64,000 nt of DNA, taken from positions 1 to 64,000 of the forward strand of contig JAFGSJ010000065.1 of the NCBI GenBank assembly GCA_016934675.1, in the 5' to 3' direction. The DNA is from a bacterium. GTDB lineage: Bacteria; CSSED10-310; JAFGSJ01. Below, in pieces: positions 18,566 to 27,654 of the stretch (position 1 is its first letter; the number at the start of each line of letters is the position of its first letter). Made by a program: the position numbers and the translations under genes. The notes beneath the pieces were generated by a model, which worked only from the letters and a program-made list of their open reading frames with translations, was not told where the DNA came from and searched no databases.

Positions 18566-21500
18566 ATGAAACAGATTGGGTCCGTTCTTTTTTTTCTTTG
18601 TTTCTGTTTGACGTTTACAGCTTCAGCAAGTTCTCCAAACTGGGTATCAAGCGGTGGTTCGATCCATGCATCAGAACCGGCAATTACAACAATGAGCGAA
18701 GGATATGAGCAGATCAAAATCGAGGTCGAAATTCCCGGTTTTTTAATCGAGAAGACGAAAACGAAAGCTGGTTCTTTCGATGAGTTGGTATTACCCGGTC
18801 AATCATGGTGTGGTGAGATTGGTCAAGCAAAACTTCCCGCACTGCGATTGTTGTTCGAAGTCCCGCACGGGGCCCACTTATCGGTATCGCTCGACCGTTG
18901 CCCTACTCGTGAGATTGCATTGAGTGATATTGGAATTCAGGATATTCTTGTACCCAATCAGGAGCCGATCCTCAAAACGGAAGATGGTTACGAGCAGTGG
19001 ACTTTTAGTAAAGATGAAGCTTTTTATGCACATGATGCTTATACTCCGATCGAGCAGATCACGATCGAGAAAGAATATTTCTATCGGGGGCACCGGATTG
19101 TACAGGTGCTCGTGAAACCCATCATTTATAATCCGGTCCAGGGAAAGATCAGGCTCTCGCCTCATATGACAGGCACTCTTTACCTTCCGGGAGGTCATCT
19201 TGATCAGACGGTCAAGAAAATTCAGAGGACCTGGTCACCGGCATTCGAGCAGAACCTGGCTGAAATGGTGCTGAACTATGGCATGATGCATACCTTGACC
19301 GCACAGTCTGTGCCGAAATCGAGTTACTGGGATGGTTTGCTGATCATTTCTGCACCTGCCTATTATGCAGCAGCCGATCAAATAGCCCAGTGGCGAGTAA
19401 AGACCGGATATCGGGTCAGTCATGTCACGACCACGGAAACCGGATCAAGTGTAGCGGCTATTAAAGCCTACATCCAGTCGATCTATGATTCCTGGACCAG
19501 TCCCTCATTATCATTCGTCATGTTGGTTGGTGATGTTGATACAATCCCGGCACCGGACGGGGTCCATTGCTATAATTGTGCATCCGATAGTGATTACGCC
19601 TGTCTCGAGGGTGGTGATAATGTTCATGATGTTTATATCAGCCGCGTTTCGGTCAATTCGCCAGAGCAAGCTGACACTGTTTTTGATCGCTTTATGACCT
19701 ACGCCAAGGCATCCTTTGGTTCAAATGCCTGGATAAAAAAAGCTTGTTTTTCATCATCCTGCGATTCAACCTATAATGAGTATCATACGCATGAAGTCTG
19801 CCTGGCTGACTATACGCAGCCGGCCGGCTATACGGGTACATACTATCCGGGCTCGACCGATCCGGGCGGCGATCTGATCCGCTGCATTGAAGATTATAAC
19901 TATGATGCTACCACCTCGGGATTGGATGTAGTGAATGCACTCAATGCCGGCCGGTCGCTGATAACCTACTCGGGACACTGCGGATCGACAAGCTGGTCTG
20001 GACCGACGGTAACGGTCAGCCAGATCCAGGGAGCAAACCCCGGCGACATGTCACCCTTTATGACCGGTCATTGCTGTTCGGCCCATAGTATCAGAACAGG
20101 CACATGCATGGGGGAAGCCTGTATTCGCGAAGTCGCCATCGGCTATTTCGGTTCGTCCGAGGGTTCGACCTGGGGTGAAGATGACTATCTGCAGATCGCC
20201 TGGTTTGATAAACTGTTTACCTCGAAGCAGCACAGGTTGGCCGAATATACGATCAATGGTCTGATCGATTTTTATAATAATTACTCATCATCAGAACTCG
20301 ATTACTATATGGACATGGAGATAGTGGCCGGCGATCCGACTATGGAACTGTATACGAAAAACCCGGGCCTTTTGACCCTGACCCACACGGGAACAATCTT
20401 TCTCGGACAAAGTACTTACACCGTCAACGTGAAACTGAATGGGTTTGCCGCTAAAGCAGCCCGCGTCTGCCTGATGAAGACTGATGGCGGTGATGATATT
20501 CATGCTTTCGGTCTCACTGATACGAACGGGAATGTCACTTTCACCTTTGATCCTGCACCGGCTGCGGTCGGGACAATGATGATCACTGCGACTGCGATCA
20601 ATGCAAAACCGATTGAAGGATCGGCTTTGGTCATTGTGCCCAGTGGACCGTGGTGTATCTATAACGATCATCAAATCGACGATAGCGCGGCGAACGGTAA
20701 CGGCTCGGTCAATCCTGGTGAAACAGTCGTCGTAGCAGTCGCGCTCGAAAACATCGGCCCTCAGGCAGGAACAGCTATTAACGCTACCATTGCTTCATCG
20801 TCAAGTTACTGTAGCGTCCTTGATAACGCAGCAGCCTTTCAAGATATTCCCTCTTCGGGCATAGGCTGGTCCCTACCCAACCACTTTTCCTTCAGTGTCG
20901 ATGCCTTGACTCCGAATAACACGACTATTCCGTTCACGCTTGATTGGACAGCTTCTGGTGGCAATAGCGGGACCACATACTTCGATGTTCAGGTCGTCAA
21001 ACCGATCCTCGAATACGTCCAATCTACTATCGATGACGGTGCCGGTGGAAACGGAAACGGCTATCTTGAAGCAGGCGAAACCGTGGCTTTTGCCGTGGTC
21101 TTATCGAATCAGGGAGGCTGTGCTGCCCAGAGTATTCAAGGCACACTCAGTCACGATTCGAGCTATGTCACTCTCAACGACAATCAGGCCAACTGGCCGG
21201 ACATGGATATTGGCCAAAACGGTCAGACCATTGCCCCTCATTTCAATTTCAGTACTGCTTCTGAAACGCCGGCTGAACATGTGGTCAATTTCACCGTTAA
21301 CTGGCTTGCCGATGGTGGTTTCTCCGGCGCGACCACGTTCAGTGTCATGGTTGTAGCACCGGATTTACAGTATCAGGCTCATCTGGTCGATGATTCGAGT
21401 AGCGGTAACAACAATAATTTTCTGGACCCGGGCGAAACAGCCACCCTCTCCGTCTGCTTGATCAATCAAGGCGGATGTCCGGCAACCGGCGTTCAAGCGA

Positions 21501-22465
21501 CCTTGATCCATAATTCACCGTATCTCTCTTTTGCCATAGACCAGGCTAACTGGCCTGATATCGGAGTTTCAGAATCAGCTTATTCACAAGCACCTTCCTT
21601 TTCCGTCACTGCCGCTCCTGATACACCAATGGCCCACTGTGCCGTTTGCCAATTGTCAATTACCACTGCTGGCGGTTATTCTTTCACGGATTCATTCAAT
21701 CTGTACGTCGGGACCCGAGGCTTTGTTCTGGTCATTGATGACGATTCTAACGGAGCCAGCTCATTCATTGCCCAGACCTTGATCGACTCCTATTATCAGG
21801 TTGAACAGGAAACAGCAGCGGAGACCAATCCTTCAACCTGGTCAACATACGGTTTTATCGTCTATTCGAGCGGAGATAATTCAGGCCCGATCGCCCAGCA
21901 CACCACCGACCTGGTCAACTATGTTCAAGCAGGTGGCAAGCTCCTGCTTGAAGGTGGTGAAATCCTGTATGATCATTACTCCAATGCGACCTTCAGGTCA
22001 ACGGTCTTGCATTGTAACAACTGGCAACATGATGGTTCCGGCCAGCCAATTCTCAATGCTTCCGAACACCCGGTCGCTTTTTATCCCAATGTTTTGCCTT
22101 CTCCGATGAGCTGTAGTTATGGCTCTTATTATTATCAAGATAGTGGCGATGTTGCTGTCGATGCCCAAGCGGTCTTTACCTGGTCCTCATACCCAACCCT
22201 GGTCAGTATTATGGCGTTTGATGATGATGAAGACGTGAGTAATGGCGGCCAGATCATCTTTTGGCTCTTTAATATCAATCATCTGAATGACCTGACCACG
22301 CAACAGCAGCTCATTCAAAACAGCGCCGCCTGGTTGAATGGTGAAGGCCCCAATTCAGAGGTCCCAACTCTATCCTGGACTGGTATTGTCGGTCTGCTCG
22401 TATTCATGGGACTCGCTTTTTCCTTAATCGAACGTAAGAAACGGCTGAGAAATTCCATGAATTAA
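18566..22465 (+). CDS. Secreted C25 (gingipain-like) cysteine peptidase with IPTL/PEP-CTERM-like tail
   Basis: A 1299-residue exported protein. A signal peptide covers residues 1 to about 22. A propeptide-like segment is followed by a C25 domain (about 240-610) with the probable catalytic His in YSGHCG (near 468) and Cys in TGHCCSAHS (near 501). Three repeats of about 120 residues follow (about 692, 812 and 931), each with a (D/S)PGETV/EAGETV turn and NxGG, like adhesion-type beta domains. A domain at about 1050-1260 (LVNYVQAGGKLLLEGGE) resembles a ThuA/GATase-like fold. The C-terminus, VPTLSWTG, a hydrophobic stretch and ERKKR, resembles IPTL-CTERM sorting signals. Start chosen at GGGGGAG-ATG just before the signal peptide. 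Confidence 0.85.
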   Translation: MKQIGSVLFFLCFCLTFTASASSPNWVSSGGSIHASEPAITTMSEGYEQIKIEVEIPGFLIEKTKTKAGSFDELVLPGQSWCGEIGQAKLPALRLLFEVPHGAHLSVSLDRCPTREIALSDIGIQDILVPNQEPILKTEDGYEQWTFSKDEAFYAHDAYTPIEQITIEKEYFYRGHRIVQVLVKPIIYNPVQGKIRLSPHMTGTLYLPGGHLDQTVKKIQRTWSPAFEQNLAEMVLNYGMMHTLTAQSVPKSSYWDGLLIISAPAYYAAADQIAQWRVKTGYRVSHVTTTETGSSVAAIKAYIQSIYDSWTSPSLSFVMLVGDVDTIPAPDGVHCYNCASDSDYACLEGGDNVHDVYISRVSVNSPEQADTVFDRFMTYAKASFGSNAWIKKACFSSSCDSTYNEYHTHEVCLADYTQPAGYTGTYYPGSTDPGGDLIRCIEDYNYDATTSGLDVVNALNAGRSLITYSGHCGSTSWSGPTVTVSQIQGANPGDMSPFMTGHCCSAHSIRTGTCMGEACIREVAIGYFGSSEGSTWGEDDYLQIAWFDKLFTSKQHRLAEYTINGLIDFYNNYSSSELDYYMDMEIVAGDPTMELYTKNPGLLTLTHTGTIFLGQSTYTVNVKLNGFAAKAARVCLMKTDGGDDIHAFGLTDTNGNVTFTFDPAPAAVGTMMITATAINAKPIEGSALVIVPSGPWCIYNDHQIDDSAANGNGSVNPGETVVVAVALENIGPQAGTAINATIASSSSYCSVLDNAAAFQDIPSSGIGWSLPNHFSFSVDALTPNNTTIPFTLDWTASGGNSGTTYFDVQVVKPILEYVQSTIDDGAGGNGNGYLEAGETVAFAVVLSNQGGCAAQSIQGTLSHDSSYVTLNDNQANWPDMDIGQNGQTIAPHFNFSTASETPAEHVVNFTVNWLADGGFSGATTFSVMVVAPDLQYQAHLVDDSSSGNNNNFLDPGETATLSVCLINQGGCPATGVQATLIHNSPYLSFAIDQANWPDIGVSESAYSQAPSFSVTAAPDTPMAHCAVCQLSITTAGGYSFTDSFNLYVGTRGFVLVIDDDSNGASSFIAQTLIDSYYQVEQETAAETNPSTWSTYGFIVYSSGDNSGPIAQHTTDLVNYVQAGGKLLLEGGEILYDHYSNATFRSTVLHCNNWQHDGSGQPILNASEHPVAFYPNVLPSPMSCSYGSYYYQDSGDVAVDAQAVFTWSSYPTLVSIMAFDDDEDVSNGGQIIFWLFNINHLNDLTTQQQLIQNSAAWLNGEGPNSEVPTLSWTGIVGLLVFMGLAFSLIERKKRLRNSMN

Positions 22466-22640
22466 CGAATCGGTGCCGGACCACGAGCGATTGCGTGAAG
22501 TGATTGATTAGTTCGGCTATCGTGCATTTGACATTTACAGTAAGGAGAATTACCACATCGGCAAGTCGGGGTCACCAGGTTTCATGACCATGGTGGCCCT
22601 TGTTTTTCAAAACATTGGTGCACGCGTGAAGGAAGGAGAA

Positions 22641-23753
22641 ATGGTGAAAATTCCAAAAACGTCCTTAATACTGATTTGTTCATGTATGATAATGTTCCTA
22701 AGTGGTTGCCGGTCTAAATCGGAAACAATTGCTCCGCTCAAGAACGATTCAACGGTGATCAATCATGAAGAACATTCCACAGACACAGAGATGATGGCCC
22801 AGGTGAACGGGAAAGTCATAAACAAGAGCCAGGTTGAGCATGAAAAGAGCAGGCTCATTCAACAGGTGGGGCAGCAATTCACGGCCGAACAATTAGCCCA
22901 GGCCGATACCATGCTTCAGAATCAGGCCCTGGATAATCTGATTATAAAGGAGTTACTGGTCCAGACTATCGAGACCAAGAACATCACAGCGGAACCGGCC
23001 ACGATCGATGTCCAATTCAATGAGATTAAAAACCAGTTCCCTTCACCGGAAGATTATCAGAACGAATTGCAGAAATCTGGTATGACAGAAGATGATCTTC
23101 GCCAGGAAATAGCTTCGAACATCAGAATCGAGACCCTGCTCGAAGGACTCTATACGACCTTGGAACCTGTGACCGACAAGGAATTGCAGGATTATTATCA
23201 GGAGAACATAGACATGTTCAAACAACCCGAGCAGGTACGGGCCAGCCATATTCTCGTAGCATTTTCAGAGGAAGATACACCTGAGACAAAAACCCAGAAG
23301 CGTGCGACGATCGATGCCTTAAAGAAGAAAATAGACGAAGGGGCAGATTTTGCTACAGTAGCTCAAGAGAACTCTGATTGTCCGAGCAAGGAAAAAGGAG
23401 GGGACCTGGGCTTTTTTGACCGGGAACGGATGGTAAAGCCTTTTGCTGATGTTGCTTTCGCTCTCACACCAGGCCAGGTAAGTGATATTGTTGAAACACA
23501 GTTTGGTTATCACATCATAAAAATGGTCGAGAAACAAGAGCCACGTACCGTTCCCCTGGAAGAAGTTTCAGAGAGATTGACCGGATACATTGACAATCAA
23601 CGCAAACAAAAGATAGTCCAGGAGTATATTACCAAGCTGCGTGCTGAAGCCACAATCGAATATGCTCACAAACAGGAAACCGCTCCTGTCAGTGAAACTG
23701 CTCCTAGCAGTGAAACCGCTCCTGTCAGTGATGATACCAATCCGATTGATTAA
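22641..23753 (+). CDS. Peptidyl-prolyl isomerase lipoprotein, SurA/PrsA-like (parvulin type)
   Basis: A 370-residue lipoprotein: short basic N-terminus, hydrophobic stretch and lipobox FLSGC with the lipidated Cys at residue 23. A SurA-like helical chaperone region covers about 50-190. One parvulin domain follows at about 200-300 (QVRASHILVAF ... GGDLGFFDRERMVKPF ... FGYHIIKM). The C-terminus has a short proline/serine repeat (ETAPVS). Such proteins fold outer-membrane or secreted proteins in the periplasm; the large secreted peptidase upstream is a possible client. AAGGAG precedes the ATG at 22641. It is followed by the S1 gene after 57 bp. Confidence 0.9.
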   Translation: MVKIPKTSLILICSCMIMFLSGCRSKSETIAPLKNDSTVINHEEHSTDTEMMAQVNGKVINKSQVEHEKSRLIQQVGQQFTAEQLAQADTMLQNQALDNLIIKELLVQTIETKNITAEPATIDVQFNEIKNQFPSPEDYQNELQKSGMTEDDLRQEIASNIRIETLLEGLYTTLEPVTDKELQDYYQENIDMFKQPEQVRASHILVAFSEEDTPETKTQKRATIDALKKKIDEGADFATVAQENSDCPSKEKGGDLGFFDRERMVKPFADVAFALTPGQVSDIVETQFGYHIIKMVEKQEPRTVPLEEVSERLTGYIDNQRKQKIVQEYITKLRAEATIEYAHKQETAPVSETAPSSETAPVSDDTNPID

Positions 23754-23810
23754 AGCTGTGACGGCAATTGGTGTAAGGTCAGGAATGACATTCGGTCCGA
23801 GGGTACAACC

Positions 23811-25277
23811 ATGGACAATTTGAACAAAAAGGAAACTGGGCCGATCAAGGAACAGACTTTTGCTGAACTTCTTGATAATTATGATCTCGGTGGGGGTGAT
23901 GATCTGGAGATTGGCGACAGTCTCTCATGTCCCATCATCTCGATCGGTGATGATACGGTCATTGTCGATACCGGCACAAAACTCGACGGTATCGTGGAAA
24001 AAAAAGAACTGCTCGATCCTGAGGGGCAATTCCTCTACAAAACGGGTGATCTCCTCGAGTTGTACGTCATCTCGAAACGTGAAAGCGAAGTCATCCTGTC
24101 GCGTGCTTTGACCGGTATTCAGAGTTATCACTATATCGAAGATGCCTTTGAACGGGGGATACCGATCGAGGGCAGGGTAAAGCTAACCTGCAAGGGTGGT
24201 TTCGAGGTCGAAATCATGAAGCGACGAGCCTTCTGTCCGATAAGTCAAATCGACACCAGTTATGTCGAGGACCCTGAGAAGTATGTCGGTTCCGTCTATC
24301 AGTTTTTAATAATGACCTATGAAAGCAAGGGAAAAAATATCATCGTTTCACGTCGAAAATTACTCGAACGTGAACGTGAACAGGCCCGTCAGAAATTGAT
24401 CGAGCAATTGAAGCCGGGACTGCGTTTGAGTGGCCGCGTCACCCGGCTTATGCCTTTTGGCGTTTTTGTCGAATTGGTACCCGGAACGGAGGGGTTGGTC
24501 CCTGTCTCGGAAATTAGTTGGTCTCGCGTGACCAAGATCGAAGATGTGGTCAGTATCGATACTGAAGTCGAGGTCGAGGTCTTGAAAGTCGAGCGAGGGA
24601 AAAAGCCGGACCAGTTGAAGATAAGCCTCTCGATGAAGCGACTTTTTCCCACACCCTGGGAACAAGCTGCACTCACTATCAAACCTGGGGCCATTCTCGA
24701 CGGACAGGTGACCCGGTCCCGGGACTTCGGGGTCTTTGTCGAACTCATACCCGGAGTTGAAGGACTGGTCCATGTTAGTGAAATCGGTGCTGAACAAAGA
24801 AATGTGCTCCCCACAAACATGTTTCAACCGGGACAACAGGTCCGGGTAATGGTAAAAGAAGTCAATTTCGAGAACCGACGTATTTCATTGAGTATACGCG
24901 ATGCGGAGGGTGATCTCTGGGCAGCGGTTATGGATAAATATCAGGTAGGAACTCAGGTCCAGGGTGTTGTGCGGACCAAGGACAATTACAGCGCTCACCT
25001 CAGCCTCGAACACGGCTTAATTGGCGTTCTGCCCAAAAACCTGCTCACAAAGAGCAGTTTTAAAAAATTGAGTGAGGGTCAACGTCTTGCTGTGATAGTC
25101 ACTGATATTGATCCGCAAGCCCGTAGCCTGACTTTGGCCCCTGCCCAAAAATCTGAAGAGCTTGACCTCGAATCCTTCAATACAGGTGAAAACCAGCCTC
25201 AGACCGAATTGGGTCGAAAATTGCTGCAGGCCCTTGATGCCAAGCAAAAGAAGGACAAGGATGATGCCGGAAGATAG
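23811..25277 (+). CDS. Protein with five S1 RNA-binding repeats, ribosomal protein S1-like
   Basis: A 488-residue protein with consecutive OB-fold S1 repeats at roughly 36-105, 115-190, 203-278, 295-365 and 379-450. The third and fourth are the most canonical (RVTRLMPFGVFVEL ... GLVPVSEIS and QVTRSRDFGVFVEL ... GLVHVSEI); the first two resemble the ribosome-docking repeats of S1. It probably functions as ribosomal protein S1, helping mRNA binding, although S1 has four to six repeats and other S1 proteins exist. GAGGG precedes the ATG. The stop overlaps the start of the following TerB-like gene. Confidence 0.85.
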   Translation: MDNLNKKETGPIKEQTFAELLDNYDLGGGDDLEIGDSLSCPIISIGDDTVIVDTGTKLDGIVEKKELLDPEGQFLYKTGDLLELYVISKRESEVILSRALTGIQSYHYIEDAFERGIPIEGRVKLTCKGGFEVEIMKRRAFCPISQIDTSYVEDPEKYVGSVYQFLIMTYESKGKNIIVSRRKLLEREREQARQKLIEQLKPGLRLSGRVTRLMPFGVFVELVPGTEGLVPVSEISWSRVTKIEDVVSIDTEVEVEVLKVERGKKPDQLKISLSMKRLFPTPWEQAALTIKPGAILDGQVTRSRDFGVFVELIPGVEGLVHVSEIGAEQRNVLPTNMFQPGQQVRVMVKEVNFENRRISLSIRDAEGDLWAAVMDKYQVGTQVQGVVRTKDNYSAHLSLEHGLIGVLPKNLLTKSSFKKLSEGQRLAVIVTDIDPQARSLTLAPAQKSEELDLESFNTGENQPQTELGRKLLQALDAKQKKDKDDAGR

Positions 25278-25950
25278 CGACAATAAGCATCCGCTTCTGG
25301 AATATCCGGACCATGAAAAAAAGGCCTATCTCTGTGTCGTAGCCTCGATTGCCTCCGCAGATAACGATGTTTCCGATCAGGAAATTGCCAATCTGCGCAC
25401 ATTGTGTCGAAAAGTCGAACTGAGTAGTCGAGCACGCGCTGAAGTTATGGCTGCGGCTGAGTGTCCCCAGGCAGCACCCATCAAGCAATATCTCGATCAT
25501 TTACGTGAGAGCGATCTGCGTTATACTCTGCTGGCTGATATGATGTTTTTGGCCCTGGCTGATCGTGACTTTTCGAGTGAAGAACGTTCAGAAGTAGCCC
25601 AGATTGCCATGGTCCTGGGTATTAACAGCGAGCAGGTCAAGGCGATCGAGGAATATGTTCGAGCTTATCTCGATCTGAAAGGTGATGCTTCGACAACACC
25701 TGAAGAGTTGAAGCAGGCGACTGGCGATGTGCTGGCAGGCTTGGCCGCCGCCGGAGTTCCGGTCGCCGCTGTCGCCGTTTCTGGTACGGTTTGGGGACTC
25801 AGCACAGCCGGCATCATCTCCGGACTGACTGCCCTTGGTTTGGGATTCGGACTCGCACCGGGACTGGGCGTCGTTGTTGCAATCGGGGTCGCCAGCTTCT
25901 TCGGGGTCCGTTGGCTCTTTCGCCATATCACTGATGCCGATACAAAATAA
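25261..25950 (+). CDS. TerB-like domain protein with glycine-rich hydrophobic C-terminus
   Basis: A 229-residue protein overlapping the S1 gene by 17 bp, so translationally coupled; AAGGA lies 5 bases before the ATG at 25261 and 8 before the ATG at 25264, and either may be used. Residues about 12-140 resemble TerB/DjlA-type helical domains, with acidic metal-binding-like motifs SADNDVSDQEI and LADRDFSSEE. Residues about 155-225 are a Gly/Ala/Val-rich hydrophobic region with two or three possible membrane segments. TerB-like domains occur near membranes in stress and metal responses. The function here is unknown. Confidence 0.75.
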   Translation: MMPEDSDNKHPLLEYPDHEKKAYLCVVASIASADNDVSDQEIANLRTLCRKVELSSRARAEVMAAAECPQAAPIKQYLDHLRESDLRYTLLADMMFLALADRDFSSEERSEVAQIAMVLGINSEQVKAIEEYVRAYLDLKGDASTTPEELKQATGDVLAGLAAAGVPVAAVAVSGTVWGLSTAGIISGLTALGLGFGLAPGLGVVVAIGVASFFGVRWLFRHITDADTK

Positions 25951-25964
25951 ATCCGAAAATTTTG

Positions 25965-25993
25965 TTGAGTATTCTTTCATTTCAAGATATAAT
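25965..25993 (+). promoter_or_regulatory. Sigma-70-type promoter of the TPR-protein gene
   Basis: TTGAGT (25965-25970), 17 bases, TATAAT (25988-25993), about 32 bases before the start codon. Confidence 0.75.
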
Positions 25994-26024
25994 GGCCTTG
26001 TTCTTCATAAGGAGGTTATGTCGA

Positions 26025-26951
26025 ATGAAAGAAATGATGCAGCTTTACCATGAATTGGCTGATCAAATAAATATCATTGGCTACAGTGATAACGTTCAGG
26101 CAGCGCGAAAAGCACAGGTAACTGCCGAACAAGCCAGGCAACAAGGCCATAAACTCTTCGCTCTTTTCTTTGAAGGTGAACATCACTTCTTTTTAGGTAA
26201 GTTTGAGCAAGCCTATAAACTCGAAAAAATGGCCGCCGAACAACTGCCTGAGGTTTCCTTTATCCTGTCCAATTTCGCAACGGTTGCAACCTCGCTCGGC
26301 TATTATGATGAAGCATTTGATTCATATGATGAGGCCTTAAGGCTAGACCCCCATAATACACATGCTCTCTGTTGCAAAGCGGTTGCCCTTTCGCAAATAG
26401 GACGTGATCGGGAGGCAATGGAGTTATTCGACCAGGCCCTGCTTTTACCAGCAACACCCTATTATTGGCAAGTCCTGGTCAATAAAGCAATTCTGCTTTC
26501 TCGTCAGGGATTACCCATGGAAACCCTGGTTTACCTTGACCGGGCCCTCGAATTCCAACCCAGCAATGTGCAAATACTCAATAAAAAAGGGACCAACCTC
26601 TTTCATCTGGGACGAGAAGAAGAGGCAATCGCCTGCTTCGAAAAAGCCCTCTCCATTCAACCCGATAACGATCAAACCTTGAGAAACCTTGGTGCCTCCC
26701 TATGCCGTAACAATCTCTTCCGTGATGCCCTCGAATTCTTTCGACGTATCCCCGGACCGGTGCTCAACTATGATGACCTGGCCTGGATGACCATGATTTA
26801 TGATCATCTGGGTGATTACGATAAAGCTGTATCCATGGCCAAGGAATGGATCGATTCCCTGAAAGAACTTGATCTGCCCATCAAGGATGCTGAAAAATAT
26901 CTCGCTGACCTGACCACAAAACGAGAAAAAAAAACATGGGGTGATTTTTAG
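26025..26951 (+). CDS. Tetratricopeptide-repeat protein
   Basis: A 308-residue soluble protein made largely of TPR helices. Repeats are clearest at about 80-230, with consensus pieces such as GYYDEAFDSYDEALRLDP, REAMELFDQALLL and GREEEAIACFEKALSIQPD. TPRs mediate protein-protein contacts; no catalytic domain or signal peptide is visible. AAGGAGG precedes the ATG at 26025 by nine bases; an ATG seven bases upstream is in another frame. It has its own promoter and so is separate from the TerB-like gene. The partner is unknown. Confidence 0.85.
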   Translation: MKEMMQLYHELADQINIIGYSDNVQAARKAQVTAEQARQQGHKLFALFFEGEHHFFLGKFEQAYKLEKMAAEQLPEVSFILSNFATVATSLGYYDEAFDSYDEALRLDPHNTHALCCKAVALSQIGRDREAMELFDQALLLPATPYYWQVLVNKAILLSRQGLPMETLVYLDRALEFQPSNVQILNKKGTNLFHLGREEEAIACFEKALSIQPDNDQTLRNLGASLCRNNLFRDALEFFRRIPGPVLNYDDLAWMTMIYDHLGDYDKAVSMAKEWIDSLKELDLPIKDAEKYLADLTTKREKKTWGDF

Positions 26952-27300
26952 TATCTATACTATACTGGGGTATTCTTTCAGCTCAGGCCTCTCCGCGACC
27001 TGCGTTACAATCCCAACCCACCCCGTCACATGCCACAGCTCTTACCAGAGAGAGGGCGAGTAAGGTAACTATCTTTCCCGTGCCGATCCATCTGAAAAGA
27101 AAAAAAATATATTTTTTTTGCAGATCTTGACATAGAGCATACTCAGGACTATTATATAGGCATCTTGAGTACCTTGAGTGGTCTGTTCTCTTGACGAATG
27201 GAAAGAGCAGCGGTTCCTGGATCAAAGATTGTTCCATGTTACCATGGCAACCTGAGATGTAAAAGGTATAAAGAAATATTGAGGAAAGGAGGTTGCCAGT
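26952..27300 (+). other. Intergenic region with csp promoter and long 5' leader
   Basis: No convincing gene; a minus-strand open frame here runs into the csp coding region and lacks a ribosome site. The csp promoter is at 27127-27155, so the csp mRNA would have a leader of about 140 bases. Long leaders of this kind act as temperature-responsive elements in cspA-type mRNAs of enterobacteria; here that is by analogy only. Confidence 0.5.
27127..27155 (+). promoter_or_regulatory. Sigma-70-type promoter of the cold-shock gene
   Basis: TTGACA (27127-27132), 17 bases, TATTAT (27150-27155). Confidence 0.75.
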
Positions 27301-27501
27301 ATGGACACCGGAAAAGTAAAATGGTTTAACGACCGCAAGGGTTTTGGTTTCATCGAGAAAGATGATGGTAGTGATGTTTTTGTGCACTATTCAGCTATTA
27401 CGGGAACGGGTTTTAAATCCCTGTCTGAAGGTACACGGGTTTCGTTTACGATCGAACAGGGTGCCAAAGGACCTAGCGCAAAAGACGTAAAGATTATCTA
27501 A
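27301..27501 (+). CDS. Cold-shock protein, CspA family
   Basis: A 66-residue single cold-shock domain that binds single-stranded RNA/DNA. It begins [20 protein letters not shown], containing RNP1 (KGFGFI), with RNP2 as VFVHY. Length and sequence are standard for CspA-type RNA chaperones. AAAGGAGG precedes the ATG. It is a single-gene unit with a strong promoter, a long leader and an intrinsic terminator. Confidence 0.97.
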   Translation: MDTGKVKWFNDRKGFGFIEKDDGSDVFVHYSAITGTGFKSLSEGTRVSFTIEQGAKGPSAKDVKII

Positions 27502-27521
27502 TCTACGTTTGAAATGACCCT

Positions 27522-27558
27522 AAAAAGCACCTGGTTACTAACCAGGTGCTTTTTTTTT
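27522..27558 (+). terminator. Rho-independent terminator of the csp gene
   Basis: AAGCACCTGGTT and AACCAGGTGCTT form a perfect 12-bp stem with a 3-base loop, followed by a run of T. The flanking A run would also pair, so it may work in both directions. Confidence 0.95.
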
Positions 27559-27654
27559 GGGGAAGTATGACCTCATACGAATCATTCGATGCTAAAGAAC
27601 AATGCGTTACACTCCGAATCTGTATAATCTGCGTAATCTGTGGGTGCTCTTTTT

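Noticed and set aside
26983-27387. Minus-strand open frame of 134 codons
   Set aside because: Overlaps the csp gene and its promoter antisense; unusual composition and no ribosome site.
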